Assembly: GCF_964204645.1 (NCBI RefSeq)
Contig: NC_134034.1
Coordinates: 11,341,414-11,405,413, forward strand
Reading direction: 5' to 3'
DNA length: 64,000 nucleotides
Source: Tubulanus polymorphus
Lineage: Eukaryota > Nemertea > Palaeonemertea > Tubulaniformes > Tubulanidae
Shown: one piece after another, positions 47,342 through 58,798 of the stretch
Position numbering within the stretch: position 1 is the first letter of the stretch
Layout of the letters: each line of letters begins with the position of its first letter
Made by a program: the position numbers and the translations under genes
Notes under the pieces: model-generated
The model's database searches: none
The model's input: the letters and a program-made list of their open reading frames with translations, nothing else
Told to the model about the DNA's origin: nothing

Positions 47342-49082
47342 TCAGCAGCAGCAGCAACAACAACAGCAGCCGGGTCAGATGAAGAACTATCTCTTTCTCT
47401 CTTATACCGTCTTTAAGAAAATTAGAAGAAAAAAAAAACGGAAAAAAAACTCGACGCAAAGATTAAAGTATACATGTATTTGATTATGTTGTAAAATGCA
47501 GTTTGCTCCGCGTTTCGCGTACTCGCTGTTTGTACCATGCGAAAAAACTACAGTAAATTCTTTTGCCTGCGCTCGGAAGAGAACGGTGTCTGGCTAGATT
47601 AGTATTGGTGCGAGTTAAAACAATCATCAAAATTAGATACGAAATTTTCATTCTTGTCCAAGTACGGCGAGGTTTACTGTATTTATCGAAATTTTGGAGC
47701 ATTTTGAAATAATGATATATCACCCCCTCCCCCGGTCTTGTGTTGTGTAGAATTCACGTAGAATGTATTTCAGAATTTTTCTCGCGACAAGCTTTCTATT
47801 TTATTATTTATTTTCCGCCGCAACTGTTAATAACTTCGAACAAAATGTAAGATTAAAACGAACGAATTCTCGGTTTCAAGAATGCTCCAAAACTTCGAAT
47901 TAAAGTTTAAAAATGGAGAACAACATTCAGAGACCCCTAGTGGCTTCAATTTCAATTAATGCTTTATTCGCCTTCTGTAGTTTGTTCTGTAAAAACTCTG
48001 CTTTGATAAGAAACTGCCGAAAAGATGGATGAATTTGAAGCTGTTCTGTCAAGATTGTTACGTCTGCCCGGGGAGTGAATGTTACGTCTGCTCGGGGAGT
48101 GAATGTTACGTCTGCCCGGGGAGTGGATGTTACGTCTGCCCGGGAGTGAATGTCACATCTGTGCGGGGAGTGGATGTTACCTCTGCCCGGGGAGTGAATG
48201 TCACATCTGTGCGGGGAGTGGATGTTACCTCTGCCCGGGGAGTGAATGTCACATCTGCCCGGGCAGTGTGTGTTAAATCTGGCCTCTAGATCGTGCGCAA
48301 TCATTCCACAAAAAATAAACAAAGAAAGAATAAATGAAACGTCTAGAAATGTGTGTAAATATATTCACAAACAATTTGTTTACGGTTTCGTGTACCTATT
48401 AATAATATAAAATAATGTGTGTTTATCTTAAAATTTGAAAAAAATTCCGACAAGTTTGTCGGCAACTTTCTGATATTATCATCACCCTCACTCGCTCGCC
48501 GTCGCGAAGAGGATTTCGGGGTCGCTTTCATTGGAGAAAGATAAAATGGCCGCCGCCTACAAATATCGACTATTATTATTATTATTATCATTATAATAAT
48601 ATGAATATATGTTGAAGAAATATCGTACAATAAACAAAATATTTAAAAAGATGATTTTAGTTTTTCTGGTTCTCCTAAGACCCTCCTCATTTCTACTGCA
48701 TACTTGGCGTAATTGGAATTGGTTGGATAATTTCTGGAGCTCGCAGTTGATGCTTTGAATGTCACTCCTCCGCTGCTGGCTGACTAGATATATGATCTGG
48801 GACCAGTTTTGCAAAACGTTTCTTTGAAATAATCTGATTTTCAGTTCATTTTAAAAGAAGTTAAGAACTGTGCATTACTTTTTAGCAGAACCGACCATGA
48901 ATAGAAAATTAACATTTTCCACAAACAACCAACGCGGCAATGATAAATCTAATGGCTTGAGTTTTATTTATAGAAATTTGACAAAAATGACCTTTAAATA
49001 AACTACACGCTTACAAACCAAACATTACCAACGAAAGCGGAGTCGGGTTTATCGGTCTCAAACAATTCATAATAAAATCCGA
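47342..49082. other. ARF-b 3' region and intergenic, no gene
   Basis: It starts with an AGC/AAC microsatellite (47342-47375), then ARF-b 3' UTR-like sequence, the 24-bp minisatellite (48045-48285), AATAAA signals near 48315-48336 and an ATT/ATA-rich stretch near 48570-48610. Nothing coding is seen. Confidence 0.5.
48045..48285. repeat. Minisatellite, about 24 bp unit
   Basis: About ten copies of GGGGAGTGAATGTTACGTCT plus GCCC, with variants GTGGATGTTACCTCT and GTGAATGTCACATCT. Frames on both strands are open because the unit is a multiple of three. It lies between the convergent ARF-b and TMEM177 genes; AATAAA at 48315-48320 and 48331-48336 follows on the ARF-b strand. Confidence 0.93.
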
Positions 49083-49088
49083 TTTATT
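49083..49088 (-). terminator. TMEM177 polyadenylation signal
   Basis: TTTATT on the plus strand is AATAAA on the minus strand, about 40 bases after the TMEM177 stop codon. Confidence 0.6.
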
Positions 49089-49124
49089 TTTTGTCGTCGT
49101 TTAATTACCATCGTGGGCGGAGTC

Positions 49125-50827
49125 TCAAGTTCGTTTGAAATCCGTCGCTGTTTCGGTTTGATCGACACCCGCCATCTCCAAAGACTCGTTCTTTTTCTGT
49201 TCAATGTTTCTAACGATTTCTCGTAGATGGTCGAGACGCGACGTGATCGTCATCGCCGGCAGTCTCCACGATTGAGTCGTATTACCGTACGGCGTGTACG
49301 ACTTCTCGCCGTCTGCTCCCAAGAGTTCGCGTAGCGCCGCGTTCCGCATCAGCAATTTCTCGTAATACTCGACTCCGCCGCGCGCGTACCCCTCGCCCAG
49401 TTCGGCGGCGCGTCGGTCCACGCGCCGGTCGCGTCGCACCGACACGGCGTCTTTCATCGATACGAATACGCCGTACCCGACGGCGAGGATCGTGCCGTAC
49501 ATGCAGAGTCGTAGCGCGAGCGAGCTGCGTTGAGGTAACGCCAAGAGCTGATTCAGAGCGTGTCCGCACCAGTACGTCGTTATTCCGAACAAACTTAGGA
49601 AAAACGTATTCGCGTAAACGTACAAACTCTCGAGATAACGAATCTCGCGCGCGATCGCGAATCGTTTCGCGTCGTCGCTGAATATGAGCGATTCGGCGAA
49701 TCGACCGCCGGCCGACGTGTCCCATTTGACGGCGGTTCGTTCGCGACCGAGGCGGATGTTCTTGCGGTCGATTTGGTCGACGCTTGTGTACGCGAAATTC
49801 AACGGTAATCCTAACAACGATCCGGACTTGAAACCGATGGCACCCGCGTGGATCGGATCCTGCCCGTAGCAGACGTAAACTTTCATCAACGCCTCGCGTT
49901 CCGGTTTCAATAGGATTTTATCGTGAACCTGGAACGAAATTCGAAATTAAAAACCGAATCTGTATCGGAAAAAATTCATCTTAATGAAATCAGAATTATC
50001 GAATGGAGCCCTAGCACAAAACTGGGGGCATATGACTGAAATGGGGCCTGGGATCATACAATAAAACTGACAGGCCATGGGAAAAACTGGACCTCTACAG
50101 GGCTATGGGGCAAAACGGCCTGGAGCTTAACCCTTTCAGTGCGTCTACACCGCAGTGCGGTGTATAAATCGGTGATGGACATTGCTAGTACACCGCAACG
50201 CGGTGTATTGACGTAATTAGTAATTAGTTTAATTTCTAATGAAAGATGGCAGCACCTGTCAAACATAGTGAAATATTAGTAACTAACGATACACCGCTCT
50301 GCAGTGTAGACGCATTATAGCGGTATACCCATTATTCGACACACTGGGGCGCAATTTCTAGAAAATTTCAAATTATCTCCAGCACTTTGGGTGTTACTTA
50401 GTCAGCACTGAAAGGGTTAACAAGAGGTTGAGCCAGATCCAGGGGCACACTGGGACTTGGGCATCAAGGCCTTGGTTTGTTACGATAGGGTCAAACAGAG
50501 CCTGAACTGGGCCAGGGGGATAATTCGGGCTGGGTCCTGGGGCCAAAATATCAAGTTTTGAACACCGCTTACGACGTGCCTCCCCCTAATCTGAACCCTA
50601 CATCTGGATATTCCCCCCCAACCCAACCAAATTACCTGTTGGACTAAATCCTTCGTATGATCGTCGAGTTTCGCCTCGAAACCGTTTGGATAAAGTTGAG
50701 AGAACGATTTGTAACGTTCGATCAATGCCGTGTGGGGTAAACAGTAAGCACAGCAGATACCGCACACACCGGCCCCGGCAAATAGCTGGATATACTTCTT
50801 ATAGAATCTCACCGCCGCTGAATTCAT
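49125..50827 (-). CDS. TMEM177: Transmembrane protein 177
   Basis: Two exons on the minus strand, 50636-50827 and 49125-49928; 331 aa (human 311). TMEM177 is an inner-mitochondrial-membrane protein that stabilises COX20 and newly made COX2 during cytochrome c oxidase assembly. Family signatures are clear: RFAIAREIRYLES (about 153-165), YARGGVEYYEKLL (245-257), ALRELLGADGEKSYTPYGN (about 262-280). Predicted membrane segments lie near 12-32, 168-190 and 203-222. The N-terminal segment (MNSAAVRFYKKYIQLFAGAG) is basic and hydrophobic, fitting mitochondrial import. Exon 2 is very CpG-rich, so antisense and shifted frames stay open by chance. The single intron contains a piggyBac-type MITE. A possible acceptor about 27 nt upstream of the ATG (TTACAACAG) suggests a 5' UTR intron. 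Confidence 0.93.
50127..50420 (+). mobile_element. piggyBac-type MITE, copy 6
   Basis: TTAA-CCCTTTCAGTGCGTC at the left, GCACTGAAAGGG-TTAA at the right, 294 bp, well preserved, in the TMEM177 intron. All three palindromes (ACACCGCAGTGCGGTGT first) are readable. Confidence 0.93.
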
Positions 50828-53199
50828 CTTTTTCGAAAATTCTTCCCGAGTTGAACCTGTTGTAAGAATCGAGAACAGATTAGTAAAAAGCTACCTTTTA
50901 TGTATTGTAAAGGATTTAGAGGGCGATAGGAATAAGACAGATGTTTTGGTCACCATTTTTGCTAAATTTTACTTTTGTTTGCTTTACTTAAACAAAAGAT
51001 ACTTTGCCATTTAAGAGTCACTTAAACTGGATTCGCTAACATGATTTAGATTTTGTGTCTGAAATTGGGCGAAACATCAATTTTCATTGAATCCTATTTT
51101 CCGTATTGAATAAAATTAGATTGAATTTATCTTGGTTGTCATATCTTACACGTCTATTTATCGAGAAAAGTGAGGTTTTCTGCTCACAAAATTATTAAAG
51201 AATCGTCTTACAATCAGGAGTAAAATTCGACAGTTTTCAGCAGATATGATCGCTTTTAAACAGCAAATAAACCGTAATATATCGATGCCTTCCCACCCGA
51301 GCCGGCGTACGGGACTGTTGATACCGTCAAGTGCTGCCATCCAACTACGGGTTCCTACTGCGGCACGCGAGTAATGGCATCTACTCGCGTGCCACAGTAG
51401 GAATAGTGCTCGTGTTAGATCTTGACTGTCATGTGCTGCTCCTAGAAATAACATCGACGGTGATTTTGTGAACTAACTTCGATGATAGAAGTGACTCAGG
51501 ATTTTGGGATTCTGCGGCCCCAAGAAATACATCCAGTACTCAGAAAAACGATATTGGAGAGGAATGATATAGACACCCACTTCCAATTAGAAATAAAATG
51601 ACCGTTCGCCCTCGAGGAAGGACACTTTCTCCCGATCTGACAAAATGAAATTGGACTTAAATATTCTATCTATTACATTGCGGCGGCAATCTAACTCGCT
51701 GAAGGTGTTATTTCGGCATCGAATCTTGATGTAGAATCTTGATGTCCATCTAATGTGGTGGCCGTCATGCTCTATTCACTTGATAAACTTTTATACGATT
51801 TTCCTTATCAAGAAAATATCTCCCTTTCATCGAAAATAACACAATTTCCCACGCATGTGCCCTCGACGAGACGACATTCACGAAGATCTTTAAAACTCTT
51901 AGTCGATTTAATTTCTTCGATCAATTCAGTCAGTGTTCTTTAACCGACTCCGATCAATGAAATTCGAATCCTTTCTTTGAAACCAAAAGGAATCTCTCTT
52001 TTGTAGCCCGGTTTTTTACAATGGGCTGGGGATTGAGACCGGATTTTAATGTTGCCCTACGCTGAGGCTAATTATGTATCTCTATTTTGTGGAAGTTATA
52101 TCATTGTTACTCTGACAATATTGATTGCGTTTGATGCATTCACATCGATGTGCCAAACACAATCATGTTGTTGTTCATTGATAATTTTCGGTCGACGGTG
52201 GCAGATGATGTCAACGATCCGATAATAATTTCGAATGATCAAATTGATTTCGTTCATATGGCTCCGCCAGTGTGAGACATTACATTTCGTCCAAGAAACA
52301 GTACAAAAAGTGCCAGAATGGCGATTACCAACAATGGTTTATTCAGAGCAGCAAAAGTTGATTTGTGTTGAATCCACGTATACCAATTTTTAGATACACC
52401 TTTGAATTTGTCTCAATACTCATTTAAAAGGCTTAATAGACAAATATTGGGGTCCCTCTACGTGACACAATTAGCCTATACTTTATTAAGATGTTTTAGA
52501 ACTAAGATTGTTTCAAAAAGTATTAGACTTCTGATAAATCTAAGGAAGAATTGAAAATAATCAAACTTGAATTGTCCCAGATTTTTCAACTTCTGCAACC
52601 CGAATCAATTGGGAATGTTATATATGATTATGTTGATGATATTTTAAGTTCAAAAAATCTAATTGATACGTATTCTATGATACAACGATTTTAAGATTTT
52701 TTGTTCGAATTTTAAAAGTGATGATACGAATTGGGATTCGAGTTCGTTGTATCATATAAGCTTATACATATCGTTCGTTTTCTGATTTTGAATGCGGGCA
52801 CCTGACTGTGGGTGGAATCCTGAGAGCACGACGTGGGCAGGCCGTACGCATCGGAGAACTTTAAAAACTTGACTCTGACGACATTAGTTGGCCTGATGAT
52901 GAACTTATCGCTTTTAGGTTGTAGAATATTCGTAAATCTACCCCGTATATAACTTGAATACAAACGAATTTTACAGCTAAATGTTGATCGATACCATTTC
53001 CGCCGGAGTGTAAGATCTCTATCGCCGGCCCAATTCACAAACTGTTTGACGGAATTGTTGTTGTCCTATACCCACCAGCGAGACAGCTGTTTTAATTTTC
53101 GACGATTCATCGGATAGCTCCAGATGAGGCGTTCGTCGTTCGAGTCGGTATAGTCTGGTTGGAAACTTTATCATACGAAACACGGTACAAAAACGGCGC
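50828..53199. other. Intergenic TMEM177 to sushi gene
   Basis: Divergent spacer of about 2.4 kb. It contains the perfect-looking hairpin at 51352-51403 and otherwise AT-rich unique sequence. Chance frames (for example near 51158-51454 and 52712-53038) show no family features and no consistent splice sites. Confidence 0.5.
51352..51403. repeat. 22-bp hairpin with 8-base loop
   Basis: TTCCTACTGCGGCACGCGAG-TA and TACTCGCGTGCCACAGTAGG-AA are inverted arms with a single mismatch around the loop ATGGCATC. It is isolated: no second copy is seen in the window. Confidence 0.75.
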
Positions 53200-53310
53200 G
53201 CTAAACGTAGGGCCAGATATATATGTTTAAGTAACTTATCGAATCGAAGCGAGCTGGACCCGCGCCGATATATATACAGACACGAAAACGTTAACTGGTT
53301 ATCGTGAAAG
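53200..53310 (+). promoter_or_regulatory. Promoter and 5' UTR exon of sushi-domain gene
   Basis: Two TATA-like runs (GATATATATG at 53216-53225, GATATATATAC at 53267-53277) precede a consensus donor GTGAAAG-GTAGGT at 53310/53311. The matching acceptor TTTCTCAACAG at about 54261 leads to the ATG at 54291. This is the probable untranslated first exon. Confidence 0.45.
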
Positions 53311-53394
53311 GTAGGTGTTTTTTATCAATCGGTTTTAGAAGTAGGATTTATTACACAATGAAGAACGATTATACAATTTTGAGTTTATTATTCT

Positions 53395-53561
53395 GGGGCG
53401 GCCGCAGGAAAAGCCTACTGTGGTTAGGCATGAGTGCTGGAAAACGCTGTTAGCTAACAATATTGTCTTCGTGCGGCCTCTTGTTTTAAGCTGGTTAGCC
53501 TAGCCACGGAAAAGCCACTAACCACGGTTAGGCTAACAGGGTTTTCCGACGTCCGCCCCTG
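53395..53561. mobile_element. MITE, GGGGCGG ends
   Basis: GGGGCGGCCGCAGGAAAAGC at the left and GTTTTCCGACGTCCGCCCC at the right are imperfect inverted ends. GTTAGCCTAGCCACGG and CCACGGTTAGGCTAAC pair inside. It lies in the 5' UTR intron of the sushi gene. Confidence 0.65.
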
Positions 53562-53775
53562 AAGTTTTAGAAGATATCATCAGATTTACATTAACCTGTT
53601 CAATGCCGTTGTAATTTTTCAATTAACTAATTATCATTGCTTATAAAGTCTTTAGGACTTGTAGCATGTATCTGTAATGTATATGCATTGATGTTGATTA
53701 ATATAGAATTGAATTGAAACTTTGTGGCTTCAGATAAATAAATCTTCAAATTCACATAATTCTAGTAAAATATTG

Positions 53776-53920
53776 TGGCTGGGTTGATTAGGGACATAAA
53801 ATTCACCATCAAGATATGATTGTTATTTCGTGCCGTAAAAAATGATCGTCACAATTTTCTTTTGGTCACTTACCGGCGGCTACAAATGAAAATTATGTTC
53901 GATGTCCCTAATCAGCTACC
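53776..53920. mobile_element. MITE, GGTTGATTAGGGACAT ends
   Basis: GGTTGATTAGGGACATAAAA at the left and ATGTCCCTAATCAGCTACC at the right are inverted ends about 145 bp apart. Only one copy is seen in the window. Confidence 0.65.
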
Positions 53921-54290
53921 TTACGCAAACTAATTAATAAATGACACTTCGAAACTTTTTTAAATCAAATATGAAAACATATGTTTTTAACGAACCTATT
54001 TGTCTTAATGGTTTTAACAAATTGATATCATTCGTACTGTTAATTAATGTCGAGTATTTCACCAATGATTGCACATTTTTTATCTATTTTCTATAAATGT
54101 TATATAAAGTTCAGAGATTACCCTCTAGATATTGCGCTACTCAAGAAAATAAATCATTATCAAATTATCATCATTATTATCATCAAAATTGATTTAACGG
54201 GTCATTATTACGTATTTATGTAAATGATTGTTTTCTCTCTTTTTTCTCTCTTTCTCAACAGAGGAATAACAAGAAAAAAAACAGTAACAA

Positions 54291-56876
54291 ATGAAGAAAG
54301 GTGTTTTACTGGCGTTCATTGCCTGCGCATTGGTCGCTACTGTTATCTACCAAAGCGTCCGGTAAGAAGAATTTAATACTGATTCTAGCCAGTTCCACAT
54401 TTGTCTGTGGATCTTACAGTTGCGCGGGTTTCATTCGATTATGGATCCAGTTCCACTGTTGTGTGGGTTTAAGTTGACTCTGGGCCCAGTTCCACATGCG
54501 TGTCAGTTTGACTGTGGATCCAGTTCCACAGTTGTGTGGATTTAATTTGACACTGGGTCCAGTTCCACAGTTGCGTGGCTTTAATTTGTCTCTGAACCCA
54601 GTTCTAACGATTTTGTTTGAAATCAAAAATTTCAAGACAGCTGATACAAGAAGTATATATACAATATACTTTATAAACAATTCATTTGTATGCCTAGTGT
54701 TTTTTTAATGAAAGTTTCAAAACTATTTCTAAAACATATTTACAAAATATTATATTCAAGAACTGGAATATCTACTTATTTCAGAAAGTCTTCCACGTCA
54801 GATGAGTCGGTACCAATACGTGAGCAGCATGTACTCGCCAGACGAGCAATGATAAATCGTACGTATTTGAATATTCAAATAGCTCATTTGAATATGGAAA
54901 TTATGTTTACGTGAACATCTGTACCATTTTTGTTTCTGATTGATTCGTAGTATTCCTTGGCTATAGAACTTAGACCGGTCTTAGACTGGTCTTCAGTTGT
55001 TAGATTGGCTATAGAACTAAAACGAGCTTAGATTGGTCTTAAGTTTTTAGATTGGCTTCAAAATCAAATAGAGTTTAGACTGGTTTTAAGTCGTTAGATT
55101 GGCTATATAACCGAAATGACCTTGACTGGTATTAACTTATTAGACTGGCTATCGAACTAAGATGGTCTTAGATATAACAAGCTTCGGTATTAATATGTAG
55201 GTTTGACTATAGAACCAAAATTGTCTTAGTCTGGTCTTTAATCTAAATAAACTTTTATAGTGTCCAGCTAGGCCCTGGTTATCATAAAACCTAAACAATA
55301 CATAGGCCTACATTTCCGCTAATGCTATCAGGAAATGTAACTTAAAGATTTTTACACAAAAACTATAATCTGAATACAAATTTCGGCTGTTTTCTGTTTG
55401 TTTTTAGAGGTTGATTGTTCGGCTATTGATCCGCCTGAAAATGGTGAAATAAACTGTGATGGTGATTCCAGTTTTGGGTACGTATCGACGAAACGCAAGG
55501 TGACAATTATTGTGATGACAATCATGAGTATTATGATAATAACACGCGGAATTTACAAAGAAAACTTGACACGATATTTCGGTCGGTGGAAGTATGTAGT
55601 GAGAAGTAGAAAGTGTCTCTGAAATGTCTGAAAAGCTATGATTGTTTTTCGCAACACTGAGTTTCGGTGACCGAGCAATTAATACGCATCAAAGCGGACC
55701 TTTCACTAAAACCAGCCTGGTGATGCTACAGTCTGCGAGGCTGGTCGCAGTAATGATTTGACTGGAATCTGAACTTTGAACTGACCACCTATTGGTCATC
55801 AGTTCACCACCTATTGATCCACAGTTCCACAGTTGTGAATTAAGATTTGACACGGGGTTGAGTCATTGAAAATGAATTAGAACAAATTTTAGCTCAGAGC
55901 TTAATCCACCTCGCAACAGTTACAAAAACAACAGCAACAAGTGGATACTTGACATTGTGATGATTACAGGGGCGGAGGGGTGCACCCCCCAAAATACCAG
56001 GGCATATCCTATAATCAAAAGGGCACTCCGAAAAAAACTCATCGGAAAAAATAAAATCATTTGTGGAAATACGGAGAATATGTTTATTTATTTAAACGTT
56101 TTTTTTTGTATCAGTTAAATGTATTTCATTTTGCTTTTAAATTCTGGGCAAGTTGATACCTTTAGGGCAGTCGCACTCCCAGCACCCTGCCATTGAATTC
56201 GTCCCTGAGTTAAAAGTCTATTGTGACCGCGGAATTCGTCGGACAGTTATCTTTAACCGAATTTTCTACAACTGATCCCTGTTTGATAAAGCCATTTATG
56301 GATGCATTAAAGCTTGGTATTTTTTTTAACACATTTTATCGAATTTGAATTTTTCATTAACAATCGGACTTTTAAATCGAAAATTTACTGATATGATATT
56401 TTTGTAAGTCTAGATTAAAGCGCTGGAATGCTGTTATTTATACTTACCGCTTAGATATAATTTCTACCGTAAAGGAAAGAAAAACATATTTTTCAATTTC
56501 AATTTGATTGTGATTTTCTCTCGTTTTCAGGACCTGCACAATTTCGTGTTTAGCAAATTATCAATTCGCCGACGGAAGTCGTACCGTGACAGAAACTTGT
56601 TCTTCCGGTTTGGAATTCGCCGTTCCTGAATGCCAAAGTAAATACTTTTTTTAGAATAACTATTGTTTTTGTCGGCCATAGAGTTCGTGGTTCGAATCCC
56701 TAAAACAGTGTCGTCTGGGGAATAAACGATACCGGCTCTAGTGCGTTATCAGTTCCATCAATTCTACAAGAATGATGTTGTATTTTTTTCAGGCATTTTC
56801 AAGGATAATCCGGAAATCGAAGCCGGTTCATCACAAGCCATTTTGGCCAGTTGGTCGAACCCAACATTTGCAGCAG
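54291..56876 (+). CDS. Sushi/HYR-like secreted or membrane protein (5' part)
   Basis: Five coding exons: 54291-54361, 54785-54858, 55408-55477, 56531-56637, 56793-56876, all in phase; 135 residues and one base before a CAG-GTAGGG donor. The protein starts with a hydrophobic segment (VLLAFIACALVATVIY, residues 5-20) that is a signal peptide or signal anchor, then a charged linker, then one six-cysteine sushi (CCP) domain: DC, INC, GTC, ISC, ETC, PEC at about 50-108. The last exon (SSQAILASWSNPTFAA) resembles the W-x-x-P start of a hyalin repeat (HYR). No next exon is found before the GPCR genes; reading through the donor meets a stop at 56929 (152 aa). So the gene is either short, truncated by the GPCR expansion, or continues beyond the window. 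Function is not assigned. Confidence 0.68.
54397..54605. repeat. Tandem GGACCCAGTTCCACAG units
   Basis: Four or five copies of CCAGTTCCACAGTTGTGTGG plus TTTAATTTGACTCTGG-type sequence, about 55 bp apart, in intron 1 of the sushi coding region. Confidence 0.75.
54955..55260. mobile_element. CCAGTTGCACAGTC element core, expanded
   Basis: Five tandem blocks of GGTCTTAAGTTGTTAGATTG plus GCTATAGAACTAAGATG without clear terminal repeats, in the intron before the sushi exon 55408. Confidence 0.6.
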
Positions 56877-56929
56877 GTAGGGCCGCACCTCCAACCCCCC
56901 CCCCCCCTAACGCATACACACACATGTAG

Positions 56930-57796
56930 TACGTCCTTTAACTTAAACGACTGAAAACCGTCAGGCAGTTTTCATAACGGAAAAGGTTCGATATAGATTG
57001 TTCTGGATAAAGCGATAGGTTAATTCTAATCATAAGATAAGATTTTAGAAAATTAATACCTCACTAATCCGCGCTCAAATTCACAAGACCAAAACACCCA
57101 TGTCGCATACGAATATAGTCATCCCCACTCGATTGAAAATATATATATACATAAGTATAAAAGGTAGATTTTGATATGACGCATTTGCGATCGTGCAATT
57201 TTCGAAATATTTCGAAATATGTACTTTATATTCTACTTCTTTATACGTTTGGGTGTCATCAACTTGTGTAAAATCGGGTGATTACCGTCTAGTACCGAGC
57301 TGCAGAGTAACTACGGGGTGTGTTTGTATGACGCATTTGCGATCGTGCAATTTTAGAAATATTTCGAAATATATACTTTATATTCTACTTCTTCATACGT
57401 TTGGGCGTCACCAACTTGTGTAAAACCGGGTGATTACCGTCTAGTACCGAGCTGCAGAGTAACTACGGGGTGTGTTTATCCAGAGAACTGTGAATCGGTC
57501 GACAGGAGCTCCCCGAATAGTTTCAACTGATCTCTATCAACCTGGAGAGCTAGTGAATCGAGAATGTTTCATGAAGTTCTCCGATCTTCCAGTGAATTGA
57601 TTAAAACCACGCATACGACGAAAACCATTTGATGCACAAGAGCGGAATTTGTGACCTGTTGTCTCATCTTGCTGACAGTTCACGACTTAATTTGTCATTT
57701 TGACACCGTTTACTAAATCCCTCGACTGGACCTTGGATTATCATAGTAAGATTCTGCACATTATTTGGACTTGTGAGGTGTTTTAGTTCGGCAGAT
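56930..57796 (+). promoter_or_regulatory. 5' region of GPCR copy 1
   Basis: From about 57060 it is homologous to the regions before copies 2 and 3 (ATAGTCATCC, AAATATATATATA, ACGCATTTGCGATCGTGCAA, then ACAGGAGCTCCCC and ACCTGGAGAGCTA). The palindrome ATATTTCGAAATAT occurs at 57207-57220 and 57359-57372. The part 57178-57476 is a tandem duplication found only in copy 1. Confidence 0.6.
57178..57476. repeat. 148-bp tandem duplication
   Basis: Two nearly identical copies start GACGCATTTGCGATCGTGCA and end CAGAGTAACTACGGGGTGTG. Only copy 1 of the GPCR array has the doubled block; copies 2 and 3 have one. Confidence 0.92.
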
Positions 57797-58798
57797 ATGA
57801 ATACATCATCAATTACGTCGACGATCAATCCTCTGCGAGGTTGTAAGATAAATGTCTCAACAGAATCTAATATGATTTATGAGACAATCATAGGTTTTCC
57901 AATACAGTTTATCGGGTTCATTTTGAATGTTATTTGTTATTGTGTATTAAGGAAATTTCCGTTTAATTCTGGTTACTATGTTCTACAAATGCTCGCTGTC
58001 GCGGACGCTTTATTTCTTTTGATATCGATGCCGATGCTCAGCGTCGGGCTGCTATGGGGTTATCTACGTTTTGGGGAGTATTATAAGTATGAGGGAATGA
58101 ATCGATATCTTCCAGAAATCGACGTCATACTTATCCCGTTGAAAGATACTGTGATGATGATCAGGAATTGGTTGGTGGTAATGCTCAGTCTTGAGCGTCT
58201 CATCGCTATTTATTTCCCGTTAAAATCCGGACTCTGGCTCACCAAGACATACATACGTCGTCTTACTTTTGCGCTCTACGTCATCATTATCTGTGGCAAC
58301 TACCACCAATTTGTTGTGAAAAAAATTGAACAGAGGCCAACATGTCACTACATCTATTTACAGTGGCCCAGCAATTATACCTATGGTACCACGCTAATGT
58401 TGGGGACAGTTAAGATAATGTCATTAATAATATTCGTATTTCTATTTCCATTTTTGGCACTGGTTGCCATAAATCTGATCATCCTGGTTTTCATGATAAG
58501 GTATCTTAAAAGACAAAGTCGCTCAGACTCGGCAGATAGCAAAGACAGCTCCCAGTCTATAGTGAAAGCAACTAGAACAATCGGTTTGGTTGTTTTAGCT
58601 TTCTTCTTATTCGAGACGCCATCCGCCACATTGCAGGTACGTTACATTGTTTATTTGCTTCAAGGTTGGGACGCGGCACCCATATCTGACGAGCGTTTGT
58701 ACGGACTGTTACTGAGTCAAATCGACTCGTTCGTCAATTTCTTCATCTATTTCATCGTCAACAAAAAATTTCGAACAGCTTTAACAAAGTGTAAATAG
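57797..58798 (+). CDS. Class A GPCR, FMRFamide-receptor-like, copy 1
   Basis: Single exon, 333 aa, seven membrane segments. N-glycosylation sites NTS (2-4) and NVS (19-21). TM1 carries Asn44 (GFILNVICY), TM2 Asp70 (LAVAD), the DRY box is ERL (133-135), TM7 ends NFFIY (314-318) in place of NPxxY, then the short tail KKFRTALTKCK. The third loop is Ser/Asp-rich (SRSDSADSKDSSQS). This pattern is that of peptide receptors related to invertebrate FMRFamide receptors; the ligand cannot be told. No Cys is seen at the usual top-of-TM3 position (about residue 109), although Cys183 is present in loop 2, so the canonical disulfide seems absent. The ATG at 57797 aligns with the starts of copies 2 and 3; an upstream in-frame GTG is not used. 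GGCAG just before it could be a UTR acceptor. Confidence 0.93.
   Translation: MNTSSITSTINPLRGCKINVSTESNMIYETIIGFPIQFIGFILNVICYCVLRKFPFNSGYYVLQMLAVADALFLLISMPMLSVGLLWGYLRFGEYYKYEGMNRYLPEIDVILIPLKDTVMMIRNWLVVMLSLERLIAIYFPLKSGLWLTKTYIRRLTFALYVIIICGNYHQFVVKKIEQRPTCHYIYLQWPSNYTYGTTLMLGTVKIMSLIIFVFLFPFLALVAINLIILVFMIRYLKRQSRSDSADSKDSSQSIVKATRTIGLVVLAFFLFETPSATLQVRYIVYLLQGWDAAPISDERLYGLLLSQIDSFVNFFIYFIVNKKFRTALTKCK

Noticed and set aside
48029-48289. Cys-rich repeat protein frame
   Set aside because: Encoded by a 24-bp minisatellite; both strands are open for the same reason.
49282-49869. Long overlapping frames within TMEM177 exon 2
   Set aside because: Arg-rich shadow frames of a CpG-rich coding exon; the TMEM177 frame has family motifs.
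57773-57796. Eight-residue N-terminal extension of GPCR copy 1
   Set aside because: It would start at GTG and is not shared by copies 2 and 3, which start at the aligned ATG.
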